The position numbers were made by a program, and so were the translations under genes. A stretch of DNA of 64,000 bases from contig NZ_AP017658.1 in the NCBI RefSeq assembly GCF_002355855.1, positions 1 to 64,000 of the forward strand. Reading direction: 5' to 3'. Below, one piece after another: positions 34,702-43,743 of this stretch (its first letter is position 1; every line of letters begins with the position of its first letter). Origin of the DNA: Sphingobium cloacae (GTDB taxonomy: Bacteria > Pseudomonadota > Alphaproteobacteria > Sphingomonadales > Sphingomonadaceae). The notes under the pieces are model-generated. The model had not been told where the DNA came from. It ran no database searches and saw nothing but the letters and a program-made list of their open reading frames with translations.

Positions 34702-34955
34702 TACCCCAAAACTCACCGTCGATTTGGTGGCTACCCCAAAGCTCACCGGACTCGACCCCAACACTCACTTTTACCGACCCCAAAACTCACCGAAGGCTAC
34801 CCCAAAACTCACGCGACTCGACCCCAACACTCACTTTTTGAGGCCATTTTCCCAAGTTTTCTGCGGGTTTGAGGCACCCCGAATCTTGAATCTAAGAAGA
34901 ATCTTTGAATCAGAACGCGAACAGTGAGTTTTAGGGTAGCCCCGCCTGTGGATAA
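34702..34955. repeat. oriV: Second iteron origin (seven iterons and a DnaA box), orphaned
   Basis: TACCCCAAAACTCACC-type repeats at 34702-34717, 34732-34747, 34754-34768, 34776-34791, 34798-34812 and 34820-34834, alternating TACCCC and GACCCC starts, plus an inverted copy GTGAGTTTTAGGGTA at 34924-34938. A DnaA box TGTGGATAA (inverse of TTATCCACA) is at 34947-34955. An eighth iteron lies apart at 35437-35452. The sequence is unrelated to the iterons at 7.9 kb. Confidence 0.85.
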
Positions 34956-36582
<1,627 letters not shown>

Positions 36583-36585
36583 GTG

Positions 36586-37146
36586 TCATAAGGCACTGTT
36601 TGGCTCGATACAGCGATAGATGGTGGCCGGGTGAACGTTGAAGGTCCTTGCGACGGCGCTAATGGACTTACCCTCGAGAACGAGTTGGCGAGCGAGCTCC
36701 GCCTGATCTGGGCGCATTTTCTTTGGGCGTCCGAAGCTCACACCGCGCGCCATCGCCGCCTTTCGCCCCTCCTCGGTTCGGCTCAATATGAGAGTCCGCT
36801 CGAACTGGGCGATCCCAGCGAATACGGTCATGATCATCACGCCAGACGGGGACGTGGTATCGGCCCAAGGTTCATCAAGCGATTGTAATCCTGCCTGCTT
36901 TTCCTTGATGCGTTCCGCGATGTGCAGGAGTTCGATGGTGGATCGCGCCAAACGATCGAGGCGGGCGACGACGAGAACATCGTCTTTGCGCAGGTGACCC
37001 ATCAGCTTTTCAAGCTCGGGCCGGCCACGAGCGGCCCCCGATATTTTCTCTTCGAACATCATTTCACAGCCCGCCTCCGAGAGCCGACCGCGCTGGATTT
37101 CCAAGTTCTGATCCTCGGTGGAAACGCGCGCGTAGCCGAGCTTCAT
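36586..37146 (-). CDS. tnpR: Serine resolvase of a disrupted Tn3-family element
   Basis: 186 residues: MKLGYARVSTEDQNLEIQ (catalytic Ser), DVLVVARLDRLARSTIELLH, FAGIAQFERTLILSRTEEG and the C-terminal HTH GKSISAVARTFNVHPATIYR. ATG 37144-37146 lies two bases from the IS6-type repeat, so promoter and res site were replaced by the IS. The partner is probably the truncated tnpA at 40274. Confidence 0.88.
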   Translation of the reverse strand: MKLGYARVSTEDQNLEIQRGRLSEAGCEMMFEEKISGAARGRPELEKLMGHLRKDDVLVVARLDRLARSTIELLHIAERIKEKQAGLQSLDEPWADTTSPSGVMIMTVFAGIAQFERTLILSRTEEGRKAAMARGVSFGRPKKMRPDQAELARQLVLEGKSISAVARTFNVHPATIYRCIEPNSAL

Positions 37147-37148
37147 GC

Positions 37149-38030
37149 GGCTCTGTTGCAAACTCTGATGCGGTTGCCAAGGTTGGGCCCTTGGATTGGT
37201 AAGGTCGGTTGTGATGGACGATTTCAAAGGGCGGCATTTTACCGGAGAAGTCATCCTATGGGCGGTCCGCTGGTACTGCCGGTACGGCATCAGCTACCGT
37301 GATCTCGAGGAAATGCTGGCGGATCGTGGCATCGATGTCGATCACACGACCATCTATCGCTGGGTGCAGCGCTATGCGCCGGAGATGGAGAAGCGGTTGC
37401 GCTGGTTCTGGCGGCGGGGCTTTGATCCGAGTTGGCGTCTGGATGAGACCTACGTCAGGGTTCGGGGCAAATGGACCTACCTGTACCGGGCGGTCGACAA
37501 ACGGGGCGACACGATCGACTTCTTCCTTTCGTCGACCCGCAGCGCCAAAGCCGCGAAGCGCTTTCTGGGCAAAGCCCTTCGCGGATTGAAGGACTGGGAG
37601 AAGCCAACGAAACTCAACACCGACAAGGCACCAAGCTACGGCGCCGCAATCGCCGAGTTGAAACGAGAAGGGAAGCTCGCCGAGGAAACCGAACACCGGC
37701 AGGTAAAATATCTGAACAACGTGATCGAGGCCGATCATGGCAAGCTCAAGATGCTGATCAAGCCCGTGCGTGGTTTCAAATCGATGCCGACAGCCTATGC
37801 CACGATCAAGGGCTTCGAGGTCATGCGCGCCCTGCGCAAAGGGCAGGCCCGGGCATGGTGCCTGCAGCCAGGGATCAGGGGAGAGGTGCGTCTGATCGAA
37901 AGATCATTTGGCATTGGCCCCTCGGTCATGACCGAGGCCATGGACGTGCTCAATCAGCATTTCGCCAATGCTGCCTGATCCCCCAACAGGGTGACGCCGC
38001 TCGGCAGTCCCCCATGTTTGCAACAGAGCC
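37149..38030 (+). mobile_element. IS6-family element related to IS6100, copy A, 882 bp
   Basis: Same 14-bp ends as IS6100 (GGCTCTGTTGCAAA at 37149-37162, inverse at 38017-38030), but the transposase differs at many positions. Copy B at 39390-40271 is in the same orientation. The flanks CTTCATGC and CCCCGGGC are not a duplication. The two copies bracket a 1.36-kb segment with a metallophosphoesterase fragment (pseudo-compound arrangement). Confidence 0.93.
37214..37978 (+). CDS. tnpA: IS6-family transposase (copy A)
   Basis: 254 residues, IS6-family DDE transposase. HTH GISYRDLEEMLADRGIDVDH, catalytic RLDETYVRV, LNTDKAPSYG and IEADHGKLKMLIKPVRG. Roughly nine in ten residues match IS6100 by eye. 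ATG 37214 (MDDFKGRHF) matches the IS6100 start. Confidence 0.93.
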   Translation: MDDFKGRHFTGEVILWAVRWYCRYGISYRDLEEMLADRGIDVDHTTIYRWVQRYAPEMEKRLRWFWRRGFDPSWRLDETYVRVRGKWTYLYRAVDKRGDTIDFFLSSTRSAKAAKRFLGKALRGLKDWEKPTKLNTDKAPSYGAAIAELKREGKLAEETEHRQVKYLNNVIEADHGKLKMLIKPVRGFKSMPTAYATIKGFEVMRALRKGQARAWCLQPGIRGEVRLIERSFGIGPSVMTEAMDVLNQHFANAA

Positions 38031-38166
38031 CCCCGGGCTGCCGACGTGATTGGGCGACAGCCGGGAAGCCGACTGCGTTGCGGTGAAATTGGGCGGAACG
38101 ATCGTACAGTTTGCGGTGACCGCGCTAGGATCGAGCGCTCCGGTTCACCGATCCGATCGCACCAGC

Positions 38167-39389
38167 TTACGGGTCAGCTGCGGCGCCCGGCGGCCCGAAG
38201 CGCTGTCGAAAATCTTCCAGATCGAAGGCTATATCGTCGAGGCGCAGGAATTCCTCAGCGGGCATGCCGGGATGCTCTTTCCCATACCATTCGGCGTAGC
38301 GCGGCAGATCGGGTGCAAAACCCTTATAGTGGGTCGAATAAGCCCGAAGGTACAAGGTCGGCATGGCCGCAGCGAGATCGAACCGCAACAGCCGCAGCCA
38401 CCCGTCGCCGATGCCGTCGATCACTCTCGCGGAAGAGCCGGTATCCTTGAGCGACTGCTTGCGGCCCTGATAATTGACCAGGAATTGGTAAACCTTGTGC
38501 CCGTGCTGGTTGAGGTCGATCCGGTGTCTCACGCCGTGGAAATGGCCATTGAGGGTCATCAGGATCTGGTCATGCCGCGAGATGAAGCGCTCCCACAGCC
38601 GCGCCGGACCAAAACGTCGGCTGTCCCGCAGCGTCATGTCCAAATAGACGATGGACGCGCGCTCGCCTTCTTCATTGAGAAACTCGTGGATGGAGACGAT
38701 CGTCGGAAGGCCGGGGTAAGCATTGATGACGCCGTCAGCCCAGGCAAGCGTCTCCTCATTCGGGCACATTTCCAGGCCCAGATGAAGGAAGCGATAGCCG
38801 CCCGCGCTGAAGATCTGCGCCGAGCTGCATCCCTCGTCATGGAATGACACGTACCAGGCCTTTCCATCGAAGAACGGCGATGAGGCGCCGAATATGTTCG
38901 TCCAGTTCGCGAGCCCCGAGACCTGAAGGCCGCCAATCCCTTCGACCTTGTTGCCCTTGATACCTCCGCCAATTTCCGCCGGAAACTCGTGGTCCGTCCA
39001 CAGATGATCATAATCGTGATTTCCCGGGATCACGCAGAACGGCAAACGATCGGCGATGATGTTCCAGGCAGCGCGAGCGGCGGGCATCTCGATCGAGAGC
39101 AACTGTTCAGGCGATGCAGGGAGCAAATCCTCGATCACCGGATTGCCGATCGCCCTCATGCCTCGGTCGAGACTGAGCTGGTCGGGCTCCGCAATGCTCG
39201 GATGCTGCCAATTGTCGCCAAGACCTGACACGAAGGCGATCTCGCCGCCCGCGCTCCGGGCATTGCGCGCAAGATAGGCCATCACATCGTACAGCATCTC
39301 GCGCGTGTCGAAGGGGAAGCCGCCTTCGCGCTGGTTGCGATGACTCACATAATTTTGCGTGTCGGACACGACCGCGATGGAGAAGGGCG
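38167..39389 (-). pseudogene. Calcineurin-like metallophosphoesterase, 5' end removed by IS copy B
   Basis: About 407 codons remain, starting FSIAVVSDTQNYVSHRNQ. All metal-binding motifs are present in order: VVSDTQ (D-x-Q variant of D-x-H), GLGDNW, VIPGNHDYDH, IVSIHEFL and LNGHFHGVRH. The start and any signal peptide are missing; the frame enters from the IS6-type repeat at 39390. Substrate unknown. It is moved by, or stranded between, the two IS copies. Confidence 0.85.
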
Positions 39390-40271
39390 GGCTCTGTTGC
39401 AAACTCTGATGCGGTTGCCAAGGTTGGGCCCTTGGATTGGTAAGGTCGGTTGTGATGGACGATTTCAAAGGGCGGCATTTTACCGGAGAAGTCATCCTAT
39501 GGGCGGTCCGCTGGTACTGCCGGTACGGCATCAGCTACCGTGATCTCGAGGAAATGCTGGCGGATCGTGGCATCGATGTCGATCACACGACCATCTATCG
39601 CTGGGTGCAGCGCTATGCGCCGGAGATGGAGAAGCGGTTGCGCTGGTTCTGGCGGCGGGGCTTTGATCCGAGTTGGCGTCTGGATGAGACCTACGTCAGG
39701 GTTCGGGGCAAATGGACCTACCTGTACCGGGCGGTCGACAAACGGGGCGACACGATCGACTTCTTCCTTTCGTCGACCCGCAGCGCCAAAGCCGCGAAGC
39801 GCTTTCTGGGCAAAGCCCTTCGCGGATTGAAGGACTGGGAGAAGCCAACGAAACTCAACACCGACAAGGCACCAAGCTACGGCGCCGCAATCGCCGAGTT
39901 GAAACGAGAAGGGAAGCTCGCCGAGGAAACCGAACACCGGCAGGTAAAATATCTGAACAACGTGATCGAGGCCGATCATGGCAAGCTCAAGATGCTGATC
40001 AAGCCCGTGCGTGGTTTCAAATCGATGCCGACAGCCTATGCCACGATCAAGGGCTTCGAGGTCATGCGCGCCCTGCGCAAAGGGCAGGCCCGGGCATGGT
40101 GCCTGCAGCCAGGGATCAGGGGAGAGGTGCGTCTGATCGAAAGATCATTTGGCATTGGCCCCTCGGTCATGACCGAGGCCATGGACGTGCTCAATCAGCA
40201 TTTCGCCAATGCTGCCTGATCCCCCAACAGGGTGACGCCGCTCGGCAGTCCCCCATGTTTGCAACAGAGCC
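39390..40271 (+). mobile_element. IS6-family element related to IS6100, copy B, 882 bp
   Basis: Identical in length, ends and transposase to copy A. Flanks GAAGGGCG and CCCATGAC do not match. Its right end truncates the Tn3 tnpA that begins at 40274. Confidence 0.93.
39455..40219 (+). CDS. tnpA: IS6-family transposase (copy B)
   Basis: Identical 254-residue protein to that at 37214-37978. Confidence 0.93.
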   Translation: MDDFKGRHFTGEVILWAVRWYCRYGISYRDLEEMLADRGIDVDHTTIYRWVQRYAPEMEKRLRWFWRRGFDPSWRLDETYVRVRGKWTYLYRAVDKRGDTIDFFLSSTRSAKAAKRFLGKALRGLKDWEKPTKLNTDKAPSYGAAIAELKREGKLAEETEHRQVKYLNNVIEADHGKLKMLIKPVRGFKSMPTAYATIKGFEVMRALRKGQARAWCLQPGIRGEVRLIERSFGIGPSVMTEAMDVLNQHFANAA

Positions 40272-40273
40272 CC

Positions 40274-42709
40274 ATGACCATCCTGCCAGCGATCACGACA
40301 ATCGAGCGGTTGTGCGCGGACGCGCTCGTCGCCGCCGAACGCCAGATCGAGAAGCGGATCGCAGCCCGTCTCGATCCCGTCGCCTGTGATGGGCTCGACC
40401 GACTGACTACCGAGATGCTGCCGGGGGCGATCAGCCGCTTCATCTGGCTGCGCCGGATTGAGCCGGGCAACAACTCCGCCGCGGCGAACCGGCTGCTCGA
40501 CCGGCTCGAGTTCCTGCGCGCGATGAACCTCAATGATGGTTTACTTGCCGGTGTTCCACCGCATCGCGTCGCCCGGCTACGCCGGCAGGGCGAGCGCTAC
40601 TTCGCCGATGGCCTGCGCGATCTCGGCGCCGATCGGCGCCGCGCTATCATGGCGGTTTGCGTCATTGAATGGGCCACTGCGACGGCGGATGCGGTGATCG
40701 AAACACATGACCGGATCGTTGGCCGCACCTGGCGCGACGCGAAGCAACTGCATGACGCGCGGGTCGTAGAAACCAGAGGCGCTACCACTGCGACTTTGAA
40801 CGGCTTCACTGCACTCGGTCAATCATTGCTCGAAGCGCATGGCGACGGCGCGTCGCTGGAAGATGCGGTCGCGCGCGGGGCGGGATGGGAACGGCTCACC
40901 AGTCTCGTCGCTACGGCCAAGACGTTGACGGACACCTTGGGCGACGATCCGCTGGCCTATGTTGATCAGGGGTATCACCGCTTCCGTCGGTATGCCCCGC
41001 GCATGCTGCGATGCCTCGACCTCAAAGCTGCGGCGGTTGCACGGCCTTTGCTGGACGCGGCTACCGCCATCGCTACCAGGGGCGCAGTTCCGGCGGCCGA
41101 CGATTTCTTGCGCCCGCATTCCAAATGGCGGCGACAGTTGCGGGCGAAGGGCGATGATGATGCCCGCCTCCGGGAAGTCGCGGTCATGTTCCACCTGCGC
41201 GACGCGCTGCGCTCGGGCGACATCTGGTTCGACCGCTCGCATCGGTATGGTGACCTGCGCCACGTCCTCGTGCCGATGGCGGTCGCGCATGCCGCGAAGC
41301 TAGCGGTCCCGTCCGACCCGCATGTCTGGCTGGCTGACCGCAAGGTGCGTCTCGCCGATGGCCTTGCCCGGCTCGGTCGCGCCGCGCGCAGCGGTACAAT
41401 TCCGAAAGGCAGCATCGAAGACGGCACGCTGCGCATTGATCGCCTCACCGCCGACGCGCCGGATGGGATCGAGGATCTGATGCTCGATCTGTATCGCCGC
41501 CTGCCGCCCGTCCGCATCACCGATCTGCTGCTCGAAGTCGATACCGCGCTGGGTTTCACCGATGCCTTCACGCATCTGCGCACCGGCGTGCCGTGCGGCG
41601 ACCGAATTGGTCTGCTCAACGTCCTGCTCGCCGAGGGCCTGAATTTGGGCCTGCGTAAGATGGCAGAGGCTTCCAACACCCACGACTATTGGCAACTCTC
41701 CCGTCTCGCGCGCTGGCACGTCGAAAGCGAGGCGATCGACCAGGCGCTGGCCAACGTGGTCGCGGCGCAAGGGGCGCTGCCGATGGCCCAGGTGTGGGGT
41801 ATGGGTAGAGCCGCATCGGCCGATGGCCAGTTCTTCCCCGCAGCACGGCAGGGCGAGGCGATGAACACGATCAACGCCCGCTACAGCAACGATCCCGGAA
41901 TCAAGGCCTATACTCACGTCAACGACCGCTTCGCGCCGTTTGCATCGCGGACTATTCCAGCCACAGTCAGCGAAGCACCTTACCTGCTCGACGGGCTGAC
42001 GATGAATGAGGCAGGGCGACGGATCGAAGAGCAATACGCCGACACTGGCGGGTTCACCGATCATCTGTTCGGGATCAGCGCCATGCTCGGCTACCGCCTT
42101 GTGCTGCGCATCCGCGACCTCCCATCCAAACGACTGTACGTATTCGACCCTGCCACCACGCCGAGCGAGCTGCGCCCGCTGGTGGGCGGCAAGGTTCGTG
42201 AGGCGCTGATCGTTTCCAACTGGCCCGACCTGTTCCGCTGCGCCGCCACCATGAGCGCGGGGCAGGTCGCGCCGAGCAGCATCTTGCGCAAGCTCGCCGC
42301 CTATCCGCGCCAGAACGATCTTGCAGCCGCGCTGCGCGAGGTGGGCCGGATCGAGCGGACGCTATTCATCGTCGAATGGATTCTCGACGCCGGTATGCAG
42401 CGCCGTGCACAGGTGGGCCTCAACAAAGGTGAGGCACATCATGCGTTGAAAAATGCCCTGCGCATTGGCCGTCAGGGCGAAATCCGCGACCGCACGACGG
42501 AGGGTCAGCATTACCGGATCGCTGGCCTCAACCTACTGACCGCCATCATCGTCTACTGGAACACCCTGCATCTCGGCCATGCCGTCGAAGCTCGCCGCCG
42601 CGAAGGGCTCGATACCCCCGACCATCTTCTCGCCCATATCTCGCCGCTCGGGTGGGCCCACATCCTTCTCACTGGTGAGTACCTTTGGCCCAAGGACTCC
42701 GCCGCTTAG
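40274..42709 (+). pseudogene. tnpA: Tn3-family transposase, N-terminal region removed by the IS
   Basis: 811 codons from an incidental ATG right after the IS end; a full TnpA would have about 150 more residues at the N-terminus. The retained part has PAITTIERLCADALVAAERQ, RITDLLLEVDTALGFTDAFT, the core MGRAASADGQFFPAARQGEA with FAPFASRTIPATVSEAPYLL and YADTGGFTDHLFGISAMLGY, and the C-terminal LREVGRIERTLFIVEWIL. It resembles the Tn5393-like TnpA at 43744 most closely. The right end of the element is probably near 42742, where GGGGTCAGTTCTGGCTGAGG is read on the minus strand. Confidence 0.88.
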
Positions 42710-42972
42710 GGTGTCATTCCGCCCTCAGCCAGAACTGACCCCATCCCGCGCAGATCGTCCCACGAGCTTTTGCGCGCGGCGGGCGGCTCGACGCCCGCCG
42801 CCGTCGCGATGGTCATCAGATCATCCAGCGAGAATCCGTTGAACTTCCCGCGCAGGAGGTCGTTGAGGCGCAGCCGTGTCAGCCCGAGCCTTTTGGCGAC
42901 TTGGCCTTGCGGCACGTCCCACGACTTCACCCGCGCGGTGATACGCGCGCGCACGAAAGCGGTAGCGGCCAT
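42706..42972 (-). CDS. XRE-type HTH protein whose C-terminus lies in the Tn3 end
   Basis: 88 residues: VPQGQVAKRLGLTRLRLNDL and LLRGKFNGFSLDDLMTIATA make an XRE helix-turn-helix of the small antitoxin type (HigA/MqsA-like). The last 12-13 codons (GMGSVLAEGGMTP) fall in the putative terminal repeat of the neighbouring Tn3 element, so the native C-terminus may have been replaced. No dedicated toxin lies beside it; ParDE is 48 bp upstream on the same strand. Confidence 0.65.
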   Translation of the reverse strand: MAATAFVRARITARVKSWDVPQGQVAKRLGLTRLRLNDLLRGKFNGFSLDDLMTIATAAGVEPPAARKSSWDDLRGMGSVLAEGGMTP

Positions 42973-43019
42973 TGGAGCCTCCCTGGTCAGCTTGCTAAGC
43001 TATTCGCCATTCTCGTTTC

Positions 43020-43313
43020 CTATGAATAGCCCGCCTCCTTTTGGTGGCGAACGGCCAGCAACGCCACCGTCTCGCCGTCGAGGCGATACAGGACGACATA
43101 GCCGCTATCTCCAAAGTCGATCAGCTTTTCCCGATATTCAGGGTCCATATCTTCCGCAGGTCGGCCGACGCGCGGCGATTGCGCCAGAATCTTGACCCCT
43201 GCCCGGATCGCCGCGACCGCACGGCTCGCCGCGTCGGCGTCCTTGGGCTTCAACCAGCGATGGAGCCGGTCAACATCGGCCAGTGCTTCCGGCGTCCAGA
43301 TCAGACGTGGCAC
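43020..43313 (-). CDS. parE: ParE/RelE-family toxin
   Basis: 97 residues: LIWTPEALADVDRLHRWLKP (start), then SPRVGRPAEDMDPEYREKLI, YVVLYRLDGETVALLAVRHQ. This is the ParE/RelE fold; ParE toxins poison gyrase. It overlaps the upstream antitoxin gene by 13 bases, usual for parDE. The pair lies between two Tn3 elements. Confidence 0.85.
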   Translation of the reverse strand: MPRLIWTPEALADVDRLHRWLKPKDADAASRAVAAIRAGVKILAQSPRVGRPAEDMDPEYREKLIDFGDSGYVVLYRLDGETVALLAVRHQKEAGYS

Positions 43314-43579
43314 TTAGGCAGCTCCGCATCCTCGCCCGCTTCCAGCTTCGCCAACCAGGCGTCCGCTTCCTCAAGCGTCAGATGCAAGCCCGTCCGCTGA
43401 TATTCCTCCCATGCCCGTATCGCGTCCTGCTTGAACGCCTCGCGCTTTTCCTCGCGCTCGACATACTGCGCGATGGCTTCGCGCATGATCCAATGCGAGC
43501 TGCGACGGCGCGCGTCGGCCAAGTGCTGCACGCGCCCTTTCAGGGTATCGTCCAGCTTGATAGATGTTGCCGCTGCCAT
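43301..43579 (-). CDS. parD: ParD-like ribbon-helix-helix antitoxin
   Basis: 92 residues: N-terminal RHH (TSIKLDDTLKGRVQHLADAR and RRSSHWIMREAIAQYVEREE) and an acidic C-terminal helix (HLTLEEADAWLAKLEAGEDA) that would wrap the ParE toxin. First gene of the operon; its own promoter should lie in 43580-43715. Confidence 0.85.
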   Translation of the reverse strand: MAAATSIKLDDTLKGRVQHLADARRRSSHWIMREAIAQYVEREEKREAFKQDAIRAWEEYQRTGLHLTLEEADAWLAKLEAGEDAELPKCHV

Positions 43580-43743
43580 ATTGCGACCTCCTTAGCGCAA
43601 GGTATTGCCTCGCGCTAAGATACGCTATCCCTGCCCCGCCGTCCATCCCTTCCCTTGGTGTGCGCTGGGGCGCTTTCGTCATTTCACATACAGAAGCCGT
43701 GCTATCGTCATTTCAGGGGGCGTTTGCGGGAGGGGGCGGAATC

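Noticed and set aside
34702..34955. ACCCCAAAACTCAC repeats considered as CRISPR or tandem satellite
   Set aside because: Spacing is 5-15 bp, with a DnaA box and a rep start next to them; iteron origin is the better explanation.
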